Shown piece by piece: positions 36,001 to 47,062 of a DNA stretch of 64,000 nt (positions within the stretch are counted from its first letter, which is position 1; each line of letters starts with the position of its first letter). The DNA is taken from contig OX467083.1 in the NCBI GenBank assembly GCA_950106755.1, positions 3,633,501-3,697,500 of the forward strand, written 5' to 3'. This DNA comes from Climacium dendroides. Taxonomy: Eukaryota; Streptophyta; Bryopsida; Hypnales; Climaciaceae. The notes beneath the pieces were generated by a model that saw only the letters and a program-made list of their open reading frames with translations, was not told the DNA's origin and ran no database searches. The translations under genes were made by a program, and so were the position numbers.

Positions 36001-38544
36001 CTAAAAATGTGGGATTAAGCTTTAGAGCATGGTTCCTATTATTACACTATGAGTTTTTGTTCAGTCCTGTTGGAAGTCAAGTCACAAGGGGATTCCAGAT
36101 CCTCTTTGCATGAATTTTCCGAACTAGAAACCAAAATAAACTATGAATTTTCAGTGCTGAAAATAGGTGCACGCAAACTCAACCCTAGATAAGAGGCTCT
36201 CATGACAAGAGGCTGAACATTTTAGGCAAGAATCTGTTGGGATCAGTTTTCGAACCATGTTGCAATGAGGTGCAGTTCCGTTACCTCGTTCAGAAACTCA
36301 GTGTCGCCTTGATCAGTCTTATCGCCAAGAATTTTGACTGCTACTGGCTTCTCGTTATGACTGGCCAATATCCCCATGTACACATTGCCAAACCCGCCCC
36401 TCCCAAGTAGAATTCGGGGAGGTCCTTGAGGATCCGCGTCGTCCTCATAAACTGCTCGTTCAGTCATATCTTCCACTTCTTTCCAGGTGTAATTTTCAAC
36501 AAGAGGCTGAAATATAACATTTCTTGCTTGTGTTTCTTTTCTGGTTTCACGGTGTGCTTCTAATCTGCTCAGGCATGGCTTGGGAGCGTTGTTCTTGGTC
36601 GCAGAACTAGGATTGCCTGGATTGCCTGACGAAGAGATAGAATGTCCTGTAGATAAACTGCTAGAATCACCTGTCGTTGAGCCCCTTTTCCTAGAACCAG
36701 AGTCGCTTGAAAATGGTTTGGAGTAGGACACGGAAGAACATGCTAAGAAATCCAAATGCCCTGCAGAGTCCCATACAAGAAGGTCTGAAGTCGTTAGTAG
36801 ATTCTCATAAAACTCTAGAGTACTGTACTGTTGAGCGCCCTCAGTTGGCACTTGCTTATAAACACCTGCTTCATTATCGACACTTTCATTCTTTAACTCA
36901 AACTTGGTGGATATTCATCTGGCTACCATTAGCAAGTGTCATCAGCTTATTAAGCAATCCACACATTCTTTTGTAGTCAGAAGAAAAGAATACTTCTCAA
37001 GAGGTAAAAGAATTTGTGTCAAAGAAAGGTATCATAGGACTGGGGAACCTTAGATACCCTAAACCTTCCTCGAATTAGCAAATGGGACCAAGATGTAAGC
37101 AGCTCCTTTCAAAAATGTTGTGCTGGCAATCAAACTTCATGAAAAGGAGTATAACATTCGAGAATTGTACCTGGTTCTATCTCGAAATTGAATGATTTTG
37201 GACCTCCTGATTTAACACAGCTTTGACCGTTAGATTGCTCTGCACACAAGTTCAAGAGGACATAAATAAACTCCAAGCTCTGACAGAAATAACCTTGCAA
37301 CTGGGTCCTAGCCACACAATATGAAAAAACTGACAAAGATACTGAAAAATCTGCAAAAATGAAATGCTTTCACATCAGTAAGTTTCTGACTATATTGAGC
37401 ATGTGATGGAAATATTTGCAAGATGCGGTAGGGAGGAGTTGAGGGCAGACAGGACTATTTACCTGGCGTTTCATAATAAATAGAGGAAGGTGGGCCTCCC
37501 CGCTTGCCATAGGACCCTGCTAAATATACAATACGTTAGCAAATTTTGCAAATATTGCGAGGTAGAGGTAGCTAATTGAATCACCAACCTAAAAGCAAAC
37601 CCCCAAAATCTTGAACCAGGAGTTCATATTGATTTTGAGAACATACACCCCCTCAACATAAGATCTCCTGTCAATCTTCCAATCAAATTTTGAACCTCTA
37701 AAACTGTCGTAAATGGTATGCAAATGATGCACCCTCCTTCGCGTTGGAATCCTCTTTGCTTTTCTAAGAAAAGTATTTGAAAATCTGATAATTCTAATCA
37801 CAGAAAATATGCTCCGCACTTTCTACTGCGGCCAATTTATTTGAAATTGAATGATGGAAAAACCATTCCAGGATTTGTGAAAAGACTGGAAAATCCTACC
37901 GACAAAGTCTAATTTCTGTATTCTATTTCGGTAATGGGGAAAATTTCGATTGCAGAGACGGAGAGGAAGGCCTCACTCACCAGTTGCAATGCTTCCGCTT
38001 CTAGGTTTTGAATCACCAACCTCAGTCGGATCATATTCATCTGCTACCAACCCGACTTCGGAAATCCCATGTGCAACTACGTCTTCCATTCTTGCATCTG
38101 CGCTACAAAAGAGCACCCTGGTACCAACGTAATGCGAGCGACTCAGATTATCACCTACACACAAACAAAGAAAATGTTTAAAGCTAAGTGAAGTATGATC
38201 GCATAAGCCCTTTGTAGCGCAAACAATGTAGAGTCAAGCACCCAGTTCAAGAGCAGTGTCGGTACCCTTACCAACTACTCCCAACAAGGTTTTGAGAAGC
38301 AGGAACCCTAAAGGATGGTGGCGAGAGGAATTGTCCTGCATCAATAGTGCACATAACATAAATTTTGGCAACCTAGCTTCCGCCTGTGCGCAAATAAGGA
38401 CAACGATTATAGCAATATGAATCATGATCAGATTAGCACTTTGAAGCTCAAACAATTGTAGATCAAGCACCCACTTGAAGACAACTGTAAATCCTTACCG
38501 ACGAGGATCTCCCAATTCAGCCTGGAACGTTTGAGAAAAGATTT
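33084..38544 (-). CDS. Receptor-like/Pelle Ser/Thr protein kinase with unusual N-terminal half
   Basis: The protein should phosphorylate Ser/Thr in a signalling pathway; ligand and partners are unknown. Firm exons, all with GT-AG sites and matching phase, are 37981-38154, 37463-37516, 37171-37350, 36285-36865, 35041-35167, 34856-34915, 34292-34490, 33964-34087 and 33084-33317 (stop). The kinase domain shows the glycine loop GRGGFGNVY, lysine in VAVKIL, catalytic [29 protein letters not shown] and [16 protein letters not shown]; the C-terminal lobe resembles LRR-I/malectin-type plant kinases. Before it lie a Ser/Gly-rich linker and an unrecognised region ([32 protein letters not shown]). I see no hydrophobic membrane segment in the spliced reading. 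The 5' end is unresolved: two related small exons (38272-38307, 38499-38544) fit upstream in phase, and a start near 38781 would lie inside a foldback element. It could be a cytoplasmic kinase rather than a true receptor. Confidence 0.82.
35583..35790 (+). other. Possible decayed coding fragment inside a kinase intron
   Basis: On the strand opposite to the kinase gene, within the intron 35168-36284, a reading of about 50 residues (with [18 protein letters not shown]) is broken by a TGA and then continues ([15 protein letters not shown]). It looks helical and protein-like but I do not recognise it; it may be a gene fragment carried in by an element. Confidence 0.25.
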
Positions 38545-38560
38545 CTAAAAGAAAGTGGAG
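38185..38560 (-). repeat. Tandemly duplicated intron/small-exon segment in the kinase gene
   Basis: About 38190-38325 and about 38411-38550 align as direct copies about 221 bases apart (shared CACCCAGTTCAAG/CACCCACTTGAAG and TCAAGCACCCA blocks). Each copy, read on the minus strand, has a pyrimidine tract with TTTAG acceptor and a GTAAGG donor at the same place. The inner exons are 36 bp (38272-38307) and 46 bp (38499-38544) and both end in phase 1. Confidence 0.6.
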
Positions 38561-38742
38561 ACTAAGTTACAAAAGTGTACAAATACATAAACTCGTGCAG
38601 CAGGAGTTATCAAAGAAAGAAGATGACGCAGACAAACGAAGTTCTGCACGCAGAGCCATTCTTGGGTTCAGAAAAACAAGTTGGAGCCTTGGAGGACGCG
38701 CCTCAGCGAATAAACCTGGAACTGACTGAAAGCTGGAACACG

Positions 38743-39040
38743 AAACCAGCGGCGTCCCTCGGCCCGAAGTCCCAGAGGCATTTGCCAAAACGCCTGCCTG
38801 CCCCTGCCCGTAGAAAACACTGAAATTTCTTTATTTTTTACGTAAATTTTTTTTTTGAAATTCTGAACTCATATTTGCAATCAGAGGCCCCGAATTACTT
38901 CCGGGGAGTGCAGAAATACTGAAAAATCGGTTCAATACAGGGGGCTCCTTTTATTTTTTGGGGCGGGCAGGCATGGCCTGCCCGGCGTTTCCTTGAAATC
39001 CTCTGGGACTTAGTGTCGAGGAGCGGCGTCCGAAGGTGAA
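38743..39040. mobile_element. Foldback element of about 0.3 kb at the 5' edge of the kinase gene
   Basis: The arms are inverted copies of about 75 bases: CCCAGAGG...CATTTGCC...CCTGCC on the left against GGCAGG...GAAATCCTCTGGGAC on the right. The middle (TTCTGAACTCATATTTGCAA, then AGAGGCCCCGAATTA) is similar to the interior of the hAT-like MITEs. The most obvious ATG upstream of the kinase exons (38781) falls in its left arm. Confidence 0.65.
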
Positions 39041-39337
39041 ATGCCAGATATTCAACCTATGAATTCAACCCATAAAAAAAGAACTGCAGAATTCTTTATT
39101 CATTGTGCTCCCCAAAAAATTCTGTACAAGTATTTTACTCCGTCTATATAGAAATACATAATACTTATTGACTGAGTTCTAGCGTGCGACCAGCCAAATG
39201 CAGCAACTGATCCTGGTTCCGGGGCAACGCGTTGAATCCGAAGTCAGCGTTCGGGAAACTTTTCGACTTTCACCGGCTATTTTCCTTCGATTGCCCAACT
39301 GAACAGTTTTTTCAAGCATGGAGTCCGGTTGTTTACT

Positions 39338-39673
39338 CTATTCATTACTCAAAATAGGAATTTTATAGATTTTTTCATCGGCTTCTTTTTTCAATTGCCA
39401 TGTTTCCAAATTGCCAATTCCACCGGCTACCTTTGAGCTAGCCACCGGTTTTTCCCGAACATTGAGATTCCGAACAGGCAGCGTCACTGAAACTGAGTTG
39501 TGTTGTGTTGACTTGATAACATTCCTTTTCACAAATCCGAGTGCAGATTTCTCCCTCCATTTTTCCCCACATCCTTGTTTCTCATATCGTCCATCGTAAG
39601 CTGACGGAGGTGTCCTGTGAAGTTTGAGCAATTGTGAGACCGATATCCCTTTGCGTGTACAGACTTGACTCAT
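39338..39673 (-). CDS. Hypothetical protein, 111 residues, unrecognised
   Basis: A single open frame from a true ATG (39671-39673) to a stop at 39338. It is hydrophilic and basic (RKGISVSQLLKLHRTPP near the N terminus), has no signal peptide or membrane segment and matches no family I recognise. It stands alone between a foldback and a TIR element, so it may be chance or part of repeat DNA. Confidence 0.2.
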   Translation of the reverse strand: MSQVCTRKGISVSQLLKLHRTPPSAYDGRYEKQGCGEKWREKSALGFVKRNVIKSTQHNSVSVTLPVRNLNVREKPVASSKVAGGIGNLETWQLKKEADEKIYKIPILSNE

Positions 39674-39744
39674 TTCATATCGGTCGAAGTAGGAACCACT
39701 CAGCTCCCGACTGAAGCTTGCGGAGTCAACAGTTTCACCAAGTT

Positions 39745-40912
39745 ACCGTAGTCCCTGTTCAATTTCGGCAGAAATTAACTGTTTTTTTTCAAGGATATTG
39801 TAATTTCAGAATGTTATTATAATAATTGCCAAAAATTCTGAAAATTGATAGTGCCCATTGCCAAAATCAATGGAAATATGTCAATTTCTTTTGGGTTTAG
39901 GGATCCTACCAAAATGACCAAGTTGTTGTAAAAAAAAAAACGTCGAATGTTAGTAAGAAAGTTCAATGTAAGGCCCATAGACTATTTACCATCAAAAAAA
40001 TTTCTAATGGAAGCATGAAGGAATTTCTTCATTGATAATTGATGAGAACGGAAGATGGAAAGGTCATTTTTATATTGAAATCCATTGTCCATCACGAACC
40101 TTCAAAGGATATGGGGTAATTTGAAGATGAGAGTTTGACCACTCATTGTCAAAAAATAGTAATTGTATTCAAAGTAGAATTTCAGACTTCATTTTGGCAT
40201 AATAAAATAATATTTTTCAAAAAACTTTGAACTAATAAAAGTTGAGAAATAAATTTAACTTTCATCCTCAAAAATCCGTTTGTGATTATGAGCTTCCGAA
40301 AAAATTTCATGAACAAAATTCAAAGGGGATGTTTGAAAATGTCAAAGAAAATGTCCCTTCCAACTCCTTTTTTGAAATTTGTCCATAACTTTTGATTGGA
40401 GGCTTTAAGTCTCAAAAGGATATTTGGAGATGAAAGCTAGATTGATTTTCCACATTAGTTTAATTCAAATTTTTTTGAAAAAGTTATTCTACACTGCCTA
40501 AATGAGGTTTGAAATTCTACTTTGATCACAATTCTTGCTTTTGACTTAACTATGAGTAATTGAACTCCTACTAATCCTAAATAACCATTTAAATATTCCA
40601 CATGAGTTGTTTTCCCTCCTACCTTCCAATTTGTATAAATATCTTGTCTTTCTCCACTTCACACTTGTCATAATATGTTGTTTTTGATGCTAGACTCTTA
40701 CATACATCTCAATGCCCTTGTAGTATAAGGTGTGAAGAAAAACAATCATTTTTGCAACATTTCTTGAAAAAACAGTTTATGTTGTATGCAATAGAATTTA
40801 ACTATGTTGTGAGAAAAAAATTTTAGTAAATATATTTCTGCTGCCGAAATGGAAATCTGGAATTTTATTACTTATTCGACAATTATTGCTGAATCTGATA
40901 AGGGACTACGGT
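39745..40912. mobile_element. TIR element of about 1.17 kb
   Basis: ACCGTAGTCCCT at 39745-39756 is exactly inverted at 40901-40912, and the pairing extends one base further outward (T/A). No clear target duplication remains. The interior 39990-40690 is a direct repeat of 47640-48240, is itself folded (GTAGAATTTCAGACTTCATT against AATGAGGTTTGAAATTCTAC) and ends with a TATAAATA motif. No transposase is encoded. Confidence 0.65.
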
Positions 40913-41072
40913 ATTTCCACCAGAGCATCTAATTTCATCACCAAGCTATTTCCACCTCGGTGATAACTGTAGCCTCCTGGTGATGAAGACGAATCCTCAT
41001 AAACATTTTGTTACATCTGACGACATCAGAAAGGAGAGGTAAAAAAAAAAGGGCCAGGATCAAATTTGGAAA

Positions 41073-41097
41073 TAGGGTTTCAGGGTTTAGGGTTTAA
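41073..41097. promoter_or_regulatory. Cluster of telo-box-like AGGGTTT motifs
   Basis: TAGGGTTT, CAGGGTTT and TAGGGTTT follow each other at 41073-41096. Telo-box motifs (AAACCCTA) occur in many plant promoters and leaders, but no gene start is seen beside this cluster; it may also be a short interstitial telomere-like repeat. Confidence 0.4.
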
Positions 41098-41680
41098 GAA
41101 ACACCGAATTATTTTGGGGAGGTCGCGAAATACAAAATTAAATAGGGGGGCAGGTTTTTATAGTTAACCCAATGTGGCGGGGGAAAAAAATTCTTCTCTG
41201 CCGTGGTACGCTCGTAGCAATACTCAAGACAGCTCCAATTTGAAGGCTCAGATGTTTCCAATTGAAGGGATTCGGTTACCCATGAGCACAATTGTACAGG
41301 CACACAATCGCCAGCGTCACACTGCGACAAACAATTCATTGCAGATGACCACTTGGAACTACTGTACCTGTACAGCAGCCCACCTCCTGGAGGTGTTCTA
41401 GAAAATCCAGTCGCTCTACGATTGGCAGAGTTGGTAATTGTCTAGAATGGCATTACAGTTTTGGAAACGTTCATGATAGACACTGTCTTCAATGATGTTA
41501 CAATTGGCAGGGTGAAATGCTGCTAAGTGAAATTCTAGAATTACTCGTGTGTGTGTGTGGTTCTGTACTATGGAGTGCATTTCATGGATTCAAGTATTCA
41601 ACTGAAGAAGCGGTTGACTTTGGCACCATGTTGCTTGCAAGCATCCATGTGTGTGTACAGTGAGGGCAATCGTCGTGATG

Positions 41681-44630
41681 TCAATTTCGAGATCTCAACT
41701 CGACAAGCTCGACCGAATGCTTCAAAGTCGCCAGTTTCGATGCAGGGAGGAAGTCTGCAGCGTCCAGAAGTTGAGTGCATTGCAAATCCCACTTTGTCAT
41801 GAGGTACTCAATGGACCTGTGCCCGCTGCAGAGAAACAAACAACGCCTTTCATTTTCTGAGCACCGATTCATACATGTACATGATCAGCACTCACTATTT
41901 GTGAAAATTGGTTCTAAAGCCTCGGTTATTCATTACATTCCCGAGAACATTCTCGTTGAGCACACCCTTTGAATTGGTATGCCAAAAAATCCTTGATACC
42001 TTGTTTTGCAAAGTTATGCTAGATTTGAACAAGCGTGAGAGCCTCGAACCAATAAGCGATTTTTTCCACATGTGAGAGATGTAATTGGTATGACTTTGTT
42101 CTAAATAACTCTTGGTTGGCACTGTTCTAATATGTGCCATGCCACTACTTCTCAAGAACGTTTTGTTTTGTAGAACATGGTGGTTGCCTTTGACTGCATA
42201 ACAGAAGGTTGCTCTAATAGGAAAACAAGCAGGAAAAACAACCCTCCTACTAGCTACTCAAAATATTGGGATAAAAACAGAGAACAGCTGGGACATCAGT
42301 CAAACCTGCGAGGTTGGTATGCGGTGATGAAAACAGAATCTGGCATTCCTTGTAACAAGAACTTGACAGTAGCAAGTAAGTCATCAAAATCTGCAAAACC
42401 GGAGTAGGAAGGCATTATAAATAGCTGAACCCCAATAATTAGCTTGAACTTGAACGTTACTAGAAGCACGAAGGAAGAGCTCACGAGATGCAATGTGAAA
42501 AATATCAAAACCGAGGAGAAACACTTCTCACCTTTACTGGCATAAAGAACGTCTGCACCCAAAACAATCTGGGCGGGGTGCCGTAGAGCGAAAGATTTCT
42601 CATTCCACTGACCCCAGGTTAACCCTTGCATCTGAGATCACAGCACGATCAGCTTGAACATATCAGTTACATAGCAGGACAACTAGGACACATAACATTC
42701 TAAAGTCGTAGACAGCTCGCACCCTTTGTAACACAATAGAATGCGGACCACTGAAGTATTGAAGAATTGTCGTACTTTTGAAGCAGTTTATTCCATAGCC
42801 AAGCATACAATCACTCTCACATGATCGTCCATAACCAAGGACTGGACGAAAGGAAAAAAATAATAATTTTAATGTGAGCTACTCCAGCCTTTGCAAACTT
42901 AACATATGCGCAGTATCGTGCACAAAAAGAACTTGAATTCCAAGGTTGCTCAGGCAGCTCCTCAAGAATGTTACGGTGCAATCGCATCACTGACTAGGCT
43001 TTCATTGAATAATCGAAATTCAGAAAACTGGAAGGTCTCAAGACCCGACCAAATAAGTTTCATATGATTTCTTTCCATGAGAGACAATGCTGGTTGCAAT
43101 CTTCGTCTCAACGTCAGCATCTTGGAATGGTGACGAAGCCTCAAATTCAAAACAGAGTAAGCTGGCGTACCTCACAGCTAACTTGATTCAAATCGCAGGT
43201 CTTTTGCATATTCTCGAAAACCTTAAATGAAAGTACAAACACGTTAAACACCTCAATTATGAGATTAAACAGAAGACAATTTCACGTCAGTCAATTATCA
43301 TCTGGAAGTCGAGTACAGTAAATTGATTTATCATTTTAGTGCGTGAATCTATTTCACCAAAGTCACACTATTTTAACGAGTTGCAATATTAAATCGTACT
43401 AATGTCCACAGGTTTTTTTTTTTGAGGGACACTAATTTTGCAATTTTGTGGCATCTATAATAGAATGTAAATCAAATTTAGCGATCTCGTTCTTGAGAAC
43501 TTTCAAATGTTCTTGAAAGTCTTGCAAACACATTAGCCCCAGGATGCTCAAATGCTCTGTCATCTAGCACAGATCCTCTCAAATATGGAGTTCAAAATGA
43601 GGAATTGGTATTCAGTCAACTATTATAGGCAAATGAAGGTACTGCTAACCAGAGTGCGTGCAAAGGCGGGCGATCAAACTGCTCTAGAGTATTATGATGA
43701 TTACAAGTTGCAACTGGAAATGTCTCTATACCTGGGGATGATCTTCCCGATCCGTTAACACAACTGAAGCTCCCACTTTTGCAGCTACCATACCAGGCAA
43801 GGCAGTACCTGCACCCAACTGCATTACCCTAAGTTGAAAATGAAAAGACCAAAAACATTAAATGAGTGTAATTAGCTGTAGTACACCCCACTAGACAAAT
43901 TGCACCTCCACAAATTCAAACTTCCCATCAAATCAACCGTTGGAGGTGCTCACAACAACGAGAGATTCGGAAGTTGGAAGATGAACATCAGTTTGGACCT
44001 TGCGTTTCCACTTGCACCTCCTAAAATTGAAAAGCGAGTGTATTTGATGATTCAATTGTGTAGACTAATTGCATCTCTACATATTCAAATGTTTAATCAA
44101 AGTAAGAGTGAAGTTGCACAACATGAGATATGAAAATTGAAACATAAAAGTGAGGTGAAATTGAACTATGTACCTACCATCTCTTGACCATGTGGAACAA
44201 AAGTGCTCCGAGATGGCGTCTTACCTCAACAACCCTAACGCCAGCAAATCGGAGATGATGTTGCCAAATGTATTCGGCCAACACAATGCTGCATGGCCAC
44301 ACATACAGCCCATACTCCTCTTGCATTATCTGCATTCATAAGACAATTCAGAATCGGAAATATCAGACAAATTCATTGCAAAACACAAATCTCTTGCAAC
44401 TCCAAAGACTACACCCAGAATTCACGGCCCTTAGCAAAAAGACGAGAAAGCATTGTTTCCTAGTCACAATTCAATCGCAGAAAAAAGTAGAGTAACGGAA
44501 GAATACTTACCTCAGAACAGGAAATGGTCAAGAGCTCTGAATTTCCAGCATGTTGGAAATGGTGGTGAGAGACAGTCGTCATCAGAAGCCCATCCTCTTC
44601 TCTTTCCCGTTTCTTCGTTTCCTCCACCAT
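41681..44630 (-). CDS. METTL23: METTL23-type SAM-dependent methyltransferase
   Basis: Members are seven-beta-strand methyltransferases; animal METTL23 is described as a histone arginine methyltransferase, and the substrate in plants is less clear. Exons 44511-44630, 44225-44329, 43732-43818, 43171-43221, 42532-42631, 42306-42390 and 41681-41825 join in frame to 230 residues. Seen: YGLYVWPCSIVLAEYIW (residues 46-62), the SAM-binding motif VVELGAGTALPG (73-84), an acidic strand end VVLTD (to D98), LTWG, and the QIVLGADVLYASK motif (D148, Y151). The C-terminal part DFDDLLATVKFLLQ...SVFITAY...SGHRSIEYLMTKW is typical of plant orthologues. No targeting signal is seen. Length fits the family. The gene is divergent from the fibrillin gene, with 324 bases between the start codons. 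Confidence 0.92.
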
Positions 44631-44954
44631 AGTCACTAACTCGATGCAAAAAACAAAACAATAGAGTCGACTGTTGCAAAGGAATCATGCGGGGAGATCA
44701 ACTAGAAACCCCACCCACCCACTAAACCCTAAAACCAAAAACCAAGACGGTGCTCCATAGCAGTCTGTTTCGTTGGTAAGGCCCACCTTGAACCTAGGTG
44801 AAGGACTCAAAATGTTCGTGAACTATAGATTTCACGCCTTTGAGAACTCGGACTTGTATTTCTGACGAGAGACGTGGCGTGTGATTGTTGACGTGAGATA
44901 TTCAACGTGAGAGTTGCAGAGGGAGATTCCAAGGTTTGAGAAAACGGAGTGGTC
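44631..44954. promoter_or_regulatory. Shared bidirectional promoter, METTL23 / PAP-fibrillin
   Basis: Only 324 bases separate the two divergent ATGs. The stretch contains a telo-box AAACCCTAA at 44724-44732 and C-rich runs (CCCCACCCACCCACT) and no obvious TATA box in either direction. Both 5' leaders must lie within it, so the core promoters overlap or nearly so. Confidence 0.6.
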
Positions 44955-46841
44955 ATGGCAGTTTCTGCGGCCATTTCGAGATTCTCCATGGACTGCGGTT
45001 CGAATGCCTGGCCTTCTTCTCGCCCGTTCTTTGCTGGAGGTGGAGTTCAGCAATGTTGTGCAGTCACGGCAGTGAAGATGGTTTCGGGAAATTCCAAGGA
45101 CTGGGGCAAGGCTAAGCTGAGAGTCGGAAGCGCCAGAGTTCAAAAATCGAGAACATTTGCTGTAATGAAAGCAGGAGTAGCGGTGGATATCAATGCACCT
45201 CCTTCTGTTCTCGTTGACACCCTTCTGGCTTTAGTATGCTCCTCTCTCTGACCTCTTTTGCGCAATTCTCAATGGCTTAGAAATCAACAACAGTAGGTAC
45301 ACCTGTTAAAATTCCGAGAGTCAAGTCTCGCAAATTTTTTTCTAGGCAAGGATTGAATGTGGTATGCAGGAATAATGAGGACATCCCTACCAACGGTGAC
45401 AGAAGAATGAATTTGCAGGTCGAAGATACCGACCGTGGAACGCAAATTGGCGAGCCAGAGAAGCTTGCGATTGAAGAAATTGTGGGCAAGTTGGAGAGCC
45501 TGTGCATCCCGGAGCCTCTTTCTAGCCCTTTGTTGTTTGGAGGTAATAGAATGTCCTCCTCTCTAGCTGTACCCCAAACCCTAAATTCTCACTGCCTGCT
45601 CCCTCATTGCGAGCAGCGGTTTATTTACCAAATTTTCTCGTATAAGCTTCGCTATGGTGACCGTTAAGCACTAGTTTTAATTGTCTCTGCTATCTGTGCT
45701 TGAATTAGAGCTCGAAATGTAGATGTTTCGGGCGTCTTGCACACATTTGATGAGAAAGAAGTTTTGAATTGTGGAGCCAGATTGGGATGTGGTGTATAGT
45801 AGTAACCCGACTGCACCCGGCGGGTACTACCGGAGCATGCTGGGTCGTGCGTTGCTGAAGACGCGAGAAATGGTGCAGGGCGTCTATTCCCCGAACGTTA
45901 TCACCAACAAGGTGGCCTTCGCTGCCTTCGGCTTTCTGGACGGCCAAGTGACATTACAAGGTCCTCCTCCTTTCCCATTCTCTCTCGCAAACAATTTCCT
46001 CCGCTTCACAAAACGCTCATTACATTTGCTACATGCAAGTGCTCTGAAATCTGGCCAGACCTTGCAATTCCTGTTTTGCAATATGCAGGTTTTAACATAA
46101 ATTATGGCACATTGTGATTCTTCTTTCTCTATAGTACGAGGCCTCTTTGTGAATGCTATTTGGAATCGCCTTCTTCTGTTGTCCAACTCTTGGCACACCT
46201 TAGTGTGTGAATGCCTAGAGAATGTGGATTCACGTGCACCCAAACCTCTTTAATTATCACAGCCTAGACCTTCAAAAATCAATCCATGGATTTTCTGTAA
46301 CATTGTGACACTCAATTGTAAAATTGACATTAATAAGTTCTTGGAGTAAGGAAGCTGGTTTAGAATGCTTTTCACACGTATTGAACTCGTTGATGTCACA
46401 CGTACATTTGTATGTAACTTTTCTTGAGAGACGATATTGACAGTGCAGAGTGCGTTTTGAACTGGATGCGTCTGCTTCTTAGGGTTTGGTGAGAGAACAG
46501 AGGATTTAATATTAGAGAAGGTGATATCGGTATCGCCTTCTTCTGTTGTGTGTAGACGAACATTTGTGTGTCACAATGACATTGCAGATACTACAGAATT
46601 CAATGAGGCCATACATGGACTGCTGCTCACAGTGGCCATTGCATCTGCAGGAAAATTGACAGCCTTGGATAAGAAGTGGGTGGAAATTGTGTTCGAATCT
46701 CCGCAAGTGGAGTTAGGACCACTGAAAATGCGATATGGAGGCAACAGCGGTGTAAAATTAGCCACTATCTACCTTGATGAAGTTGTCAGGATTGGGCGGG
46801 GCTCCAGAGGGTCTCTCTTTATCTTCAGGCGTCGAACATGA
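44955..46841 (+). CDS. Plastid-lipid-associated protein (PAP/fibrillin family)
   Basis: Fibrillins are lipocalin-like proteins of plastoglobules, thylakoids or stroma that bind or organise lipids and quinones. Exons 44955-45233, 45419-45542, 45781-45960 and 46651-46841 (TGA) join in phases 0, 1, 1 to 257 residues. The first 60-70 residues are Ser/Ala/Arg-rich with few acidic residues, as in a chloroplast transit peptide. The mature part has VDTLLAL, EEIVGKLES, LLFGDWDVVYSSNPTAPGG (the W-x-V-Y strand), KVAFAAFGFLDGQVTLQGKL, KKWVEIVFE and the family's C-terminal GSRGSLFIFRR. ATG 44955 is used; an upstream GTG is not needed. The third donor (GTCCTC) is weak but gives the only in-frame join seen. 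The subfamily is not assigned. Confidence 0.88.
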
Positions 46842-47062
46842 ACGCATTTCAAATTGTTACAGTAGCTATCTAGATAATTACAGTATTTTCTTGACTTGGG
46901 TTCGCAGGTTTTCTGATCAGAGTACTGGAATGTGAAGTTTCTGCTCTGCTGTTCATTTGTTGGATTCGAAAGAGATTTGGCGTGTACTAGTGACGATGGA
47001 CTCCAGTGGCAAGCGTCTCTGAATGATAAAAACGAACTTGAGGTAGGCAAACGTCTGTTTAA

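Noticed and set aside
37171..38470. Signal peptide or malectin-like ectodomain for the kinase
   Set aside because: A hydrophobic stretch ([14 protein letters not shown]) exists near 38.4 kb, but in the consistent splice model it lies in an intron, and no malectin motif is visible.
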